Source: JACMJP01 sp046160675 (GTDB lineage Bacteria; Bacteroidota; Bacteroidia; Chitinophagales; BACL12). From it: a DNA stretch of 25,433 nucleotides. The notes beneath the pieces were generated by a model. That model did no database searches. It had not been told where the DNA came from and worked only from the letters and a program-made list of their open reading frames with translations. Numbering within the stretch: the first letter of the stretch is position 1; each line of letters opens with the position of its first letter. A program made the translations under genes and the position numbers. The DNA lies in contig JBJXHH010000122.1 in NCBI GenBank assembly GCA_046160675.1, positions 1-25,433 on the forward strand. Reading direction: 5' to 3'. Positions 8,478 to 16,831 of the stretch are shown here, one piece after another.

Positions 8478-9892
8478 TTCAGAAAATCCGGAAAAAATTC
8501 AGCCGAAAATTAAAAGACAAGGATTTTTCTGAGATATTCAGTAAAAGTGTAACAGGGTTTTTGATAAGTGTTGTTGGAAGGCTCCTGGGATTTCTTGAGC
8601 AGATCATTATATCAAATCTTTATGGAGCCGCTGCACTTGGTATGTTCCGTCTTTGTTTTTCTTACCTCAATCTCGTAGGGATTTTCGGGAGGTTCGGAAT
8701 TGATACTGCTACAGCAAGGTATGTGGCACAATACAGGAAGCAGGGCGACGAACAAAAAGTAAAAGAAGTATTTCAAAAAGGTTTCAGGATTGTAACCCGG
8801 CTAGCAATAGGACTCACTATACTGCTTATTCTTGCTGCGCCTCTTCTTGTAAAATATGTTTATGATGATAAATATGATCCTTTGCAATTTCAGATCATAG
8901 CTTTCGGGATCTTATTTTTTGTTATGAGTGGTGTGATAGAAGAAGGTCTGCGGGGATTAAAAAAAATAAAACAATACACCTGGATAAATAATGTTTCTAC
9001 ACAGGCACTTGTAATTTGCCTGTTATTACTGGGGTTGTTACTTGAGGACAAAACCTATGTGATCAATACAAGTTATGTAATAGGGCTGGCTTTCACTTTT
9101 ATCCTGGGAATCATGTATTGGCGAAAATATGTACCGAAAGGAAAAATTGAGAACCCGTCAATATCAACAAAAGAATTGATTAACACAGCATTGCCCCTGC
9201 TTTCTGCAAAATATTTAACTACACTTTATACATTGCTTGCAATACCTATTCTTGCTTCGTTCGCTTATGTTACGGCAGCAGATGTGGGAGTTTTCAGTGG
9301 AGCATCCCGCCTGGCTGCATTTGCAACAATGCCGTTGATTGCAGTAAACAATATTACAGGGCCCAAGTTTACAGAGGCGTTTGCCATTGATGATATCCAG
9401 TTACTGAAAAAAAATGTAAAAATATCTACCCGACTTATTTTCTGGAGTTGTATACCGATAATGCTGGTTTTTTTTCTTATTCCAAAATTTATTCTGAATT
9501 TCTGGGGGGAAGAATTTATTACTCCTAAAGCAGTACTTGCATTTCATATCATTAATATAGGGCAAATTGTAAATTTTGCTACAGGCCCAGTAACTCAACT
9601 GCTTAACATGACTGGCAGGCAAAGAATTACACAGCGGTATGCAGCAATTTCAACAGTTTCAAGTCTTGCTTTAAGTTTCCTGTTTATTGCTCCCTGGGGT
9701 TTAGGTTTAGGAATAATTGGCGCAGCTCTGTCTATAGCAGTAGGGAGAACAATATTGAATTTAGGGTGCTCTATGCATATTTATTTCACAATGAAGATTA
9801 ATACAATCTATAATCCTTTTGCTGACTTATATTCAATCCTGAAAGGAAAGAAAAAGAATAAAAAATCAAAAGATGGAGAAGATTATGAGTAA
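8474..9892 (+). CDS. Polysaccharide flippase (Wzx-like, MATE/MOP superfamily)
   Basis: This polytopic membrane protein of 472 residues has about 12-14 hydrophobic segments and the typical N-terminal pattern of Polysacc_synt proteins (FSKSVTGFLISVVGRLLGF, then LYGAAALGMFRL). It is expected to flip undecaprenyl-linked repeat units across the inner membrane. The start codon overlaps the previous stop in an ATGA junction, which suggests translational coupling. The C-terminal tail is short and lysine-rich (GKKKNKKSKDGEDYE). Together with the Wzy-like and Wzz-like genes in the same operon it points to a Wzx/Wzy-type pathway rather than an ABC-transporter route. The substrate is unknown. Confidence 0.88.
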   Translation: MIQKIRKKFSRKLKDKDFSEIFSKSVTGFLISVVGRLLGFLEQIIISNLYGAAALGMFRLCFSYLNLVGIFGRFGIDTATARYVAQYRKQGDEQKVKEVFQKGFRIVTRLAIGLTILLILAAPLLVKYVYDDKYDPLQFQIIAFGILFFVMSGVIEEGLRGLKKIKQYTWINNVSTQALVICLLLLGLLLEDKTYVINTSYVIGLAFTFILGIMYWRKYVPKGKIENPSISTKELINTALPLLSAKYLTTLYTLLAIPILASFAYVTAADVGVFSGASRLAAFATMPLIAVNNITGPKFTEAFAIDDIQLLKKNVKISTRLIFWSCIPIMLVFFLIPKFILNFWGEEFITPKAVLAFHIINIGQIVNFATGPVTQLLNMTGRQRITQRYAAISTVSSLALSFLFIAPWGLGLGIIGAALSIAVGRTILNLGCSMHIYFTMKINTIYNPFADLYSILKGKKKNKKSKDGEDYE

Positions 9893-10799
9893 TGTGAAAA
9901 AAATTTGGCCGGATTTCTTAATTGTAGGCACTGCAAGAAGCGGAACTACCTCACTCCATGAATATTTGGGTAAACATCCGGATATTTTTATGCCCTTGCA
10001 AAAAGAACCGAGTTTCTTTACTTTTTATAACTCTGCGCCTTCATTTAAAGATTCTAGAAATAAATACATAACCTCTCCTGAAGAATACGTAAAGTTGTTT
10101 GAGGAGCATGGAAAGAAAATGGCAGGCGAGTCATCCACTCCCTACCTATATTTTTATGAAAAATCAATTGATAATATAAAACATCTTGTGCCCGGGTACA
10201 GGAAGATGAAGATAATAATCATACTCCGGGACCCAGCTGACAGGGCTTATTCGCAGTATATGCATATGCGGAGAGATTTGTTGGAACAATTGACTTTTCA
10301 GCAAGCGATAGATGAAGAAAAAAAACGCATGCAGGAAAATTTTCATTTTGACTATTTCTATGTTGATAAAGGTTTTTATTACAAGCAGGTGAAGGCTTAT
10401 CTTGAAAACTTTGATGACGTAAAGATTCTATTTTACAATCAACTTGAAAATAATTCTGAAAAATTGTTGCAGGAAGTTTACGCTTTTCTGGGAATAAATG
10501 CAGCGGCGAACAAGCATGAACTGAAACAAAGAAACCAAAGTGGAGAAATGAAAGTGAAATGGCTGAAGAAGATTATTACAACAAGAAAAAACCCGGTACT
10601 GAATTTTTTCAGGAAACTGATGAACAGGGATACAAAAAAACGCCTCCGTAACTTTGTGAAGGCTAACTTATTGAAATATAACCTGAAAAAAACAGAGATG
10701 CCGACGAATACGAGGAAACAGCTAATAGCAGTATACAAAGAAGATATTCAGAAACTTTCTATTCTGATACAAAAAGACTTAAGCGACTGGTTAGTATAA
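9873..10799 (+). CDS. PAPS-dependent sulfotransferase, copy 1
   Basis: A 308-residue Sulfotransfer_1-type protein, expected to move sulfate from PAPS to a carbohydrate hydroxyl or amine in the cytoplasm. The 5'-phosphosulfate loop is GTARSGTTSL (19-28), and the 3'-phosphate site is IIILRDPADRAYSQY with Arg119 and Ser127. A conserved block DKGFYYKQVKAYL follows, and the protein ends LSILIQKDLSDWLV, a tail shared with the other copies. The loop carries Arg22 where the other copies have Lys; arginine is also common at this position in bacterial sulfotransferases. The gene overlaps the flippase end. ATG 9873 gives a 20-base overlap and ATG 9885 an 8-base overlap; both are plausible. The acceptor sugar is unknown. 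Confidence 0.88.
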   Translation: MEKIMSNVKKIWPDFLIVGTARSGTTSLHEYLGKHPDIFMPLQKEPSFFTFYNSAPSFKDSRNKYITSPEEYVKLFEEHGKKMAGESSTPYLYFYEKSIDNIKHLVPGYRKMKIIIILRDPADRAYSQYMHMRRDLLEQLTFQQAIDEEKKRMQENFHFDYFYVDKGFYYKQVKAYLENFDDVKILFYNQLENNSEKLLQEVYAFLGINAAANKHELKQRNQSGEMKVKWLKKIITTRKNPVLNFFRKLMNRDTKKRLRNFVKANLLKYNLKKTEMPTNTRKQLIAVYKEDIQKLSILIQKDLSDWLV

Positions 10800-10800
10800 T

Positions 10801-11679
10801 ATGCAGAACATAAAACATACTTTTATCTGTATAGGGGCACAAAAAGCCGGCACAACAACGCTATCTGACATACTCAGTCAGCATAGTGACATTTATATTC
10901 CCCCCATAAAAGAAACGAAGTTTTTTTTATTTGATGAAGATTATGCAAAGGGCCTGACATTTTATAACGAAACATATTTTAATACTTATAAAGGACAAAA
11001 AGCCGTGGGTGAGTTTGACCCTGACTATCTCTTGTTCCCAGGAACTGCAAGGAGGATTGCAGACACATTGGGAACAGACTTGAAGATTATGGTAGTGTTG
11101 CGAAACCCGGCAGACAGGGCATATTCTCACTACTTGATGACTAAGAAAAAGGGGTTAGAGCCGCTGAGCTTTCTTGAAGCCATAGAACATGAGACAAAAA
11201 GGAAAGGAGATAAAAAACAACAAAAAATTTATGCTTACCTGGAAAGGGGATATTATGGGGCACAGTTACAGGAATTTATGAGTATTTTTCCAAAAGAAAA
11301 TTTCCTGATTTTACTTTTTGATGAAGATATTATCCGAAACAGGGAATCTACCATAGAAAGTATTCAACAGTTCCTTGGAGTACATTACGAGAAACTCAAC
11401 TACGATTTACACAGCAATGAAGCTGGAGAATCAAAAAGTGAAACAGTTACTAATTTGGTTCGAAAGCCTAATTTTGTAAAGAAATTCTTTAAAAACGTCA
11501 TACCAACTGCTGGCTTTCGTAAAAAAATCAGGAAATACCTGATCAGAAAGAATCAAAAAGCGGTTGCAACAGCCAAATTAGATGTAGATGTAAAAAAAGA
11601 AATCATACAAAAATATTTTATTAAAGACATACAATTAACTGAACAATTAACCGGAAAAAACCTGTCAGGCTGGCTATAA
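10801..11679 (+). CDS. PAPS-dependent sulfotransferase, copy 2
   Basis: A 292-residue sulfotransferase starting one base after the stop of copy 1. The PAPS loop is GAQKAGTTTL (12-21) with Lys15, and the 3'-phosphate site is VVLRNPADRAYSHY with Arg101 and Ser109. A YLERGYYGAQLQEF block follows, and the protein ends EQLTGKNLSGWL, aligning with the C-terminal tails of the other copies. It resembles the heparan-sulfate/NodH-type fold rather than the cytosolic aryl-sulfotransferase type. It is clearly a diverged paralogue of its neighbour and not a recent duplicate, so a different acceptor position is likely. All core residues are present, so it should be active. Confidence 0.88.
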   Translation: MQNIKHTFICIGAQKAGTTTLSDILSQHSDIYIPPIKETKFFLFDEDYAKGLTFYNETYFNTYKGQKAVGEFDPDYLLFPGTARRIADTLGTDLKIMVVLRNPADRAYSHYLMTKKKGLEPLSFLEAIEHETKRKGDKKQQKIYAYLERGYYGAQLQEFMSIFPKENFLILLFDEDIIRNRESTIESIQQFLGVHYEKLNYDLHSNEAGESKSETVTNLVRKPNFVKKFFKNVIPTAGFRKKIRKYLIRKNQKAVATAKLDVDVKKEIIQKYFIKDIQLTEQLTGKNLSGWL

Positions 11680-11683
11680 GATA

Positions 11684-13027
11684 ATGGGCATATTAACACA
11701 CGAAAAAGGGATTTTTAAAGAACCGAATTCAATATTCGGGAAGATTATGATAGTTGTACTTATCATACTCTTCACTTCCCGTATGCCAACCAGAACCCCC
11801 ATGGTAACCTATTACATGTTTTTTGAAGCTTTCTGGTATATGTTTATAACGACCTTCACTTTTGTCTATACTATATATGTAATTATAGTTCGAAAAAAGG
11901 CAGATGAATTAAACTATTATATTTGGCTTATGTTCTGGATGCCTATTCATGCGGGTATCTGTGCAAACCTAAGTGAAGGGTTCCCCGTTTTCTCGGGGAT
12001 TGTTTCTCAAAGGCATTGGTTTGGGATTAGTGGTGTATTCTTTCTTGTATATTTACTACAAATGCAATTCATTACTCTGAAAGATATTTTCAGGGGGTTT
12101 GAATGGGTCGGGTGGGGGTGTTTGTTTTACTTTATTTGGTGTTATATTTTTCTTGACCCCAAACAGTACCTTGATACTTCCTTTGTTGGATATAGTGATA
12201 TTAAAGGAGGTTACAGGTTCAAATTTGGAATTGACTTTATTGCATTTCTTGGGTTATACTATACCATCAAGTATGTAAAAGATAAGAAAAGCAAAATGTT
12301 ATTTTATTCTGCAATATTTCTTTCTTACATGTTTTTCTTACACCAGGGGCGTTCGGTGATGCTTGCTATTCTAGGATCCATCGCTGTTTTCTATATGTTT
12401 GAAGTGAACTTACTCCGAGCATTGCGAATTTTTGTTACGGTAACAATTTCATTCCTGTTCATAATGGGGGTTATGTATGCAATCATACCCGACAGAGTTA
12501 ACGATTATATTTATCAGTATACAAGTCTTGCTACAGTTGTTTTTACAGGAAACACTTCAGGTGAAAGTTCAGTTGACGCAAGGCTAGAAGAAATAGCAAT
12601 TTTGCTGATTTATATGCAAACGTATTCCATCGGGTGGCTTATTGGTTTGGGAAAATTTGCCAGTAGTGAGAGTACTGTAGATCCTGATGGTTCACATAAT
12701 ATTACCACTGTACCACCAGGAGATATTGGCATTTTAGGATCTGTTATGACTTATGGTATTCTGGGTACTTTATTTATTTATTTTCAGTTTTTTATAGCGT
12801 TCAGAAGTTTCAAGTTTGTGAGAAAACATAAATCAGATCCGTTTTTCACAGCTGCAAAATATATTCTTGTATTTTGTTTCCTTTCTTCTCTTGCAAAAGG
12901 ATATTTATTTATGCAACCCGGTTCTACGGCTATTTTTATTATGGTTGTGTATATGTATAAACTGGTAGAAACAAATTACGACAAAGTAGGCCTGTCTGAG
13001 AGATGGAACCCTAAAACAGCATTTTAA
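11684..13027 (+). CDS. Wzy-like polysaccharide polymerase / O-antigen ligase family membrane protein
   Basis: This polytopic membrane protein of 447 residues starts 4 bases after a sulfotransferase stop. It has about ten or more hydrophobic segments, the block FLHQGRSVMLAILGS, and a large external loop after about residue 270. In the loop region, SSVDARLEE precedes a segment ending WLIGLGKF, followed by DGSHN and GDIGILGSVMTYG. The spaced Arg, GLG and HN...G pattern is what Wzy polymerases and WaaL-type ligases show around their catalytic loop. Because the operon also has flippase and Wzz-like genes, polymerase is the better guess. These families diverge strongly and a ligase role cannot be excluded from sequence alone. 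Confidence 0.7.
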   Translation: MGILTHEKGIFKEPNSIFGKIMIVVLIILFTSRMPTRTPMVTYYMFFEAFWYMFITTFTFVYTIYVIIVRKKADELNYYIWLMFWMPIHAGICANLSEGFPVFSGIVSQRHWFGISGVFFLVYLLQMQFITLKDIFRGFEWVGWGCLFYFIWCYIFLDPKQYLDTSFVGYSDIKGGYRFKFGIDFIAFLGLYYTIKYVKDKKSKMLFYSAIFLSYMFFLHQGRSVMLAILGSIAVFYMFEVNLLRALRIFVTVTISFLFIMGVMYAIIPDRVNDYIYQYTSLATVVFTGNTSGESSVDARLEEIAILLIYMQTYSIGWLIGLGKFASSESTVDPDGSHNITTVPPGDIGILGSVMTYGILGTLFIYFQFFIAFRSFKFVRKHKSDPFFTAAKYILVFCFLSSLAKGYLFMQPGSTAIFIMVVYMYKLVETNYDKVGLSERWNPKTAF

Positions 13028-13052
13028 TACATATAAGTTTAAAAAAAATAAA

Positions 13053-14051
13053 ATGAAACAGTTAATTGGCCCAGAGAAGAGAATTTTAGTGATAGGTTCA
13101 TTGAATGCAAATCCGGCTGACAGGGAAATGAAAAGGGAGAACATAAAAAGTATGCAACTTATTGATGAAATGAACAGCATAATGCCCATCGATTTTTTTA
13201 ATAGTTGGGGTGAGTTGGGTATGAGTAGTATGTGTTATCATAAGAATGATCCTTTCACATTATATATTGCTTCCAGTTCTGAGTTATTTCAATTTTCTCT
13301 GAAAGAAAAAAGATATGAGAAACTGAGTATCCCAAATCTGACAGATATTCATGAGATCAGTATGATCGGAAATAAGATCTGGATCTCAAATACAAAACAT
13401 GATGAAATTGTGAGTTATGATATTGATACAAACAAAGTGAGTGAGCGCATTAACCTTGCAGATTTTAAATCAAACACAGCCGAGGAAGGCGAAGGAGAAG
13501 AAGGGGTAGAAGTAGTTGATAAATTTCATTGTAATCTGATATTTGAAGGATACGAAGGGGATCTTTACATACTGGTACATCATACCTCGGGAAGACAATT
13601 GATGAAACGGATAGCACAGAAGTTTATAAAAAGCCAGGGAAATGGAGGAGTAGTGAACATAACAAAAAGAAAACGCCACCCCTTGAATTTCAAAGCCCCG
13701 CATTCAGTTCGATTAGTAAACAATCAATATTGGGCATTTGACAGCGGCCACTTTGAGCTAAAGATATTTGACAAGAATTGGAATTTCTTAAGAACTATGG
13801 ATACTAAAGGATTTGGCAGGGGGGGAGAATTAGATACTGAGAGGGGCATTTACTATGGAGGTGTTAGCGAAACAAGGAAAAGATACCTTGGGCTGTTTCC
13901 CGGTGGTGAAGCCGTGCCAAACATGGTACAGGTATTTTCGGTTAGCGATTATAAATTACTTGGGTTAATAAAAATTCCAAACATTGAGCAGATCAATAAT
14001 GTATATTGTTTACAAAAAGATGTTGCTGATTTATTATTGAACTTTAATTGA
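13053..14051 (+). CDS. Soluble beta-propeller-like protein, possibly TIGR03032/DUF4915-related
   Basis: A 332-residue protein without signal peptide or membrane segment, so probably cytoplasmic. It contains repeated beta-rich blade-like units (LYIASSSELFQFSL, IWISNTKHDEIVSYDI, YWAFDSGHFELKIFD, VQVFSVSDYKLLGLIKI). The C-terminal part, APHSVR then YWAFDSGHFELK, GRGGEL and YYGGVSETR, resembles by eye the PHSPR...LDSG...RG...GxSxxR pattern I associate with the TIGR03032 family of unknown function. An acidic Glu/Gly-rich insert (EEGEGEEGVE, about residues 147-156) interrupts the middle. It lies 25 bp after the Wzy-like gene and 24 bp before a sulfotransferase, in the same direction, so it belongs to the operon. 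No catalytic residues could be identified. A role in sulfation or glycan recognition is only inferred from context. Confidence 0.6.
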   Translation: MKQLIGPEKRILVIGSLNANPADREMKRENIKSMQLIDEMNSIMPIDFFNSWGELGMSSMCYHKNDPFTLYIASSSELFQFSLKEKRYEKLSIPNLTDIHEISMIGNKIWISNTKHDEIVSYDIDTNKVSERINLADFKSNTAEEGEGEEGVEVVDKFHCNLIFEGYEGDLYILVHHTSGRQLMKRIAQKFIKSQGNGGVVNITKRKRHPLNFKAPHSVRLVNNQYWAFDSGHFELKIFDKNWNFLRTMDTKGFGRGGELDTERGIYYGGVSETRKRYLGLFPGGEAVPNMVQVFSVSDYKLLGLIKIPNIEQINNVYCLQKDVADLLLNFN

Positions 14052-14075
14052 TGTTTTTTCTTTGCAGACAATTTC

Positions 14076-15038
14076 ATGCAACCAGATCTAAACTACAAAT
14101 TACCAACATTCATCGTTATTGGAGCAAATAAAGGTGGCACAACTTCTATTTATCATTACCTGAAACAACACCCGCAGGTGTACTTGTCTCCAATAAAAGA
14201 GCCTCATTATTTTTCAAAAGACATAGATATAAATTTATTCAGTAAAGAATTTGCACAAAATAAACTTCAGGATATCCAGAAGTATGTAGATGGTGATATG
14301 CAGCAGGAATATCATGCAGCCTTTGTAAGAAATTGGGAGCATTACAAAAAATTGTTTAAAAACGTAAAAAATGAAAAAGCAATCGGGGAGTTAAGTACTT
14401 CTTATCTTTTTTCTTCAGTTGCTGCGGAAGAAATTAAGAAGCATCTCGGTAATGTGAAGATCATCATTTGCCTACGTAATCCTGTGGAACGGGCATATTC
14501 GCATTACAGGATGAATATTTGGACAGGAAACAACAATGAATTTGACTTTTATAAAGCCTTACTGGAAGATTATCATCACATACCTAAAGCATGGGGTAAC
14601 GCTCACCTATATGTTGAAATAGGGTTTTATTATGAACAGGTGAAAAGATATATTGATATGTTCGGAAGAGAAAATGTAAAAATTGTTTTTACTGAAGACC
14701 TGAAGAAGAATGCAACAAATACCTTGAAAGAATTATATGAATTTATTGGAGTTGATAATTCTTTTGTTACTGATACTTCAATGCGCTACAACGAAGTGTA
14801 TACTCCAAAATTTAAAAACTTTACATATACTTTAAATAAACTCGGCATCCGCCCTCTGATAAAGAAACTTGCACCTAAAAGTATTAAATCGATGATTGTA
14901 AGATTATTTTACAAAAGCAAAGCAGAGAAAGGAGATATTCCTGCGGAAGCAAAAAAATTCTTACTTGAAAAATATACAAATGACATTCAAAAGCTTTCAG
15001 TTCTTTTGCAAAGGGACCTTTCTACCTGGTTAAAATAA
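14076..15038 (+). CDS. PAPS-dependent sulfotransferase, copy 3
   Basis: A 320-residue sulfotransferase with PAPS loop GANKGGTTSIY (16-26, Lys19), a following SPIKEPHYFS block, and 3'-phosphate site IICLRNPVERAYSHY with Arg134 and Ser142. A VEIGFYYEQVKRYI segment follows, and the C terminus is QKLSVLLQRDLSTWLK. It is most similar to copy 4 (16832-17785): both share a roughly 30-residue insertion after the SPxKE block, the WExYKKLF stretch and the ending RDLxxWLK, so the two form a subfamily distinct from copies 1 and 2. Its stop codon shares one base with the glycosyltransferase start (TAATG), which suggests translational coupling and perhaps action on the same sugar. Confidence 0.9.
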   Translation: MQPDLNYKLPTFIVIGANKGGTTSIYHYLKQHPQVYLSPIKEPHYFSKDIDINLFSKEFAQNKLQDIQKYVDGDMQQEYHAAFVRNWEHYKKLFKNVKNEKAIGELSTSYLFSSVAAEEIKKHLGNVKIIICLRNPVERAYSHYRMNIWTGNNNEFDFYKALLEDYHHIPKAWGNAHLYVEIGFYYEQVKRYIDMFGRENVKIVFTEDLKKNATNTLKELYEFIGVDNSFVTDTSMRYNEVYTPKFKNFTYTLNKLGIRPLIKKLAPKSIKSMIVRLFYKSKAEKGDIPAEAKKFLLEKYTNDIQKLSVLLQRDLSTWLK

Positions 15039-16084
15039 TGCGCATGAATCCCAAAATTTGTATTGTATTAGTGAATTATAAAACCTGGCAAGACACTGTT
15101 GAGTGTATTGAAAGTATTTTAAAAAGTGACTATAAAAATTACCAGATAGTTGTTGTAGAGAACGGGAGTGCTGATGAAAACTGGGAAAACTTATTGAAAT
15201 GGACAAGGGGAGAACTCACCCATGCCGTACTCACAGATAACAAGCTATTCAGGCTTTCTAACCCTATTACACAGAAACCCTTATTGTATTTCCGTGCCCA
15301 TGCAGGAGAATCTGATACACTGCGGTTAGGACCAATGGAAAATATATATCCTATTTTGTACATTCAAAGTAAAATGAATCTCGGATTCGCAGGTGGAAAT
15401 AATGTAGGAATGCGCTACGCCTTAAATAGCAATTTTGATTATGTGTGGTTATTAAATAATGATACAGTTATTGAGAAACATGCAATCACTGAATTGGTAA
15501 ATTATGCTGAAGAAAAGAAGGGTACAAATCAAAAGATTGGAATAATAGGCAGTAAATTGTTACTATATCATAATCCTGAAAAAATGCAGGGAGTTGGGGC
15601 GGTTTTCAACAAATATTCGGGAAAATCAAAAATTATAGGAGCGCAGGAAATTGACAATGGTAAATACGATAATCAGGAAATACAATGTAATTATGTGATT
15701 GGCGCTGCCATGTTTGTGCATAAAGAATTCCTCCTCGATGTAGGTTTGATGAGTGAAGAATATTTCTTGTATAATGAAGAGAATGATTGGAGTGCAAGAG
15801 CAAAGCAAAAAGGCTGGGGTGTTGGGGTAGCTGTGAAAAGCAAGGTATATCATAAACAGGGCGCTAGTACAGGCAATAGTCCCAAAAAAAGTAAATGGCA
15901 AATAACAGCTTTGAATTATAAATACCGTGGTAAGATCAGGTTATACAAGAAATATTACCGCCCACAACTTCCATTCCTGTATTTCCATCTTATTAAAAGG
16001 AGTATCCGATACATCCTGAAAGGAAATATGAGTGAAGCAAAGGTGATTTATTCAGCAATGTTTAACACAAAATTTGAAAGATGA
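15038..16084 (+). CDS. Family 2 glycosyltransferase (rhamnosyltransferase-like)
   Basis: A 348-residue GT2 enzyme, the only recognisable glycosyltransferase in the operon. The GT-A fold starts CIVLVNYKTWQDTVECIES (8-26) with VVVENGS (38-44). An insertion of about 50 residues follows, then NLGFAGGNN (114-122) and the metal/nucleotide-binding block WLLNNDT (137-143). A later segment, GAAMFVHKEFLLDVGLMSEEYFLYNEENDWSARA, fits the acceptor-side ED motif region. The layout matches the WsaE/RfbN-like group often annotated as rhamnosyltransferases, but the sugar donor cannot be assigned. It overlaps the upstream sulfotransferase stop by one base and the downstream sulfotransferase-like gene by four (ATGA), so the three are probably translationally coupled. 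Confidence 0.9.
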   Translation: MRMNPKICIVLVNYKTWQDTVECIESILKSDYKNYQIVVVENGSADENWENLLKWTRGELTHAVLTDNKLFRLSNPITQKPLLYFRAHAGESDTLRLGPMENIYPILYIQSKMNLGFAGGNNVGMRYALNSNFDYVWLLNNDTVIEKHAITELVNYAEEKKGTNQKIGIIGSKLLLYHNPEKMQGVGAVFNKYSGKSKIIGAQEIDNGKYDNQEIQCNYVIGAAMFVHKEFLLDVGLMSEEYFLYNEENDWSARAKQKGWGVGVAVKSKVYHKQGASTGNSPKKSKWQITALNYKYRGKIRLYKKYYRPQLPFLYFHLIKRSIRYILKGNMSEAKVIYSAMFNTKFER

Positions 16085-16812
16085 TTATCAGCCACAAATA
16101 CAAGTATATTTTTGTTGAATTGCCCCAAACTGCAAGCAGTGCCATTGCAAAAGAATTAAAAACTAATTATGACGGACAGGAAATACTCTTTAAACATGCA
16201 CTTCACAGCACCGATTTTTTGAAGCAGGCTAATGCTGAAGAAAAAAAATACAAACGCATTAGCGGTTTACGTAACCCTGCTGATATTTGTGTGAGCAATT
16301 ACTTCAAGTTTAAAACAGATCATGAGAACAGGTACACTCAGCCAAAACTTCTGAAACATGGTTTCCTAAGGAAATACATCATGCGGTGGTGGAATGTGCG
16401 CCAATATAAGAACATCATCAGCAAGAATGAGAGTTTTGAAGATTTTTTTATGCGGGCATATTCTGTTCCTTATGCAAGCTGGAGTATTATTGAGCATAAA
16501 CATATGGACTTTATAATTCGCTTTGAAAACCTGAACAATGATTTTAATGAGGCTTTACAAGTTATCGGTGTAGAAAAAGTGAGGGATATTCCGGTTGCAA
16601 ATAAAACTGCTGAGAAAACAAAAACGTTTTGGGAATATTATGAAACCGATAAGGCCAAAAGAAGGGCAAAGTATATTTTCGGGCCTTATTTGAAAAGATG
16701 GGGGTATCAGTTTCCGGAAAGCTGGAATACATTTGAAGTACCCTGGTACTCTTTTATGATGTATCGCCTGGTGAATGCGGCAAGAATTATTTTTTGGAAA
16801 TACCTTCGGTAA
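16081..16812 (+). CDS. Divergent sulfotransferase-like protein (PAPS-loop Lys replaced by Gln)
   Basis: A 243-residue protein, shorter than the four canonical copies and of a different subfamily. It opens with HKYKYIFVELPQTASSAI, which lines up with the HKxIFVHIPKTAGTS start of Sulfotransfer_2 (chondroitin/dermatan-type) proteins. At the position of the usual catalytic lysine it has Gln16, and the small-residue loop is TASSA instead of TAGTS. The 3'-phosphate site, SGLRNPADICVSNYF with Arg64 and Ser72, is retained. The C-terminal part (WEYYETDKAKRRAKYIFGPYL) resembles the end of the Sulfotransfer_2 domain. The ATG overlaps the glycosyltransferase stop (ATGA). It could be an active variant, a PAP(S)-binding accessory subunit, or a decaying enzyme; the intact frame argues against decay. 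Confidence 0.7.
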   Translation: MIISHKYKYIFVELPQTASSAIAKELKTNYDGQEILFKHALHSTDFLKQANAEEKKYKRISGLRNPADICVSNYFKFKTDHENRYTQPKLLKHGFLRKYIMRWWNVRQYKNIISKNESFEDFFMRAYSVPYASWSIIEHKHMDFIIRFENLNNDFNEALQVIGVEKVRDIPVANKTAEKTKTFWEYYETDKAKRRAKYIFGPYLKRWGYQFPESWNTFEVPWYSFMMYRLVNAARIIFWKYLR

Positions 16813-16831
16813 GAAGGTGGTTCATTTGAAT

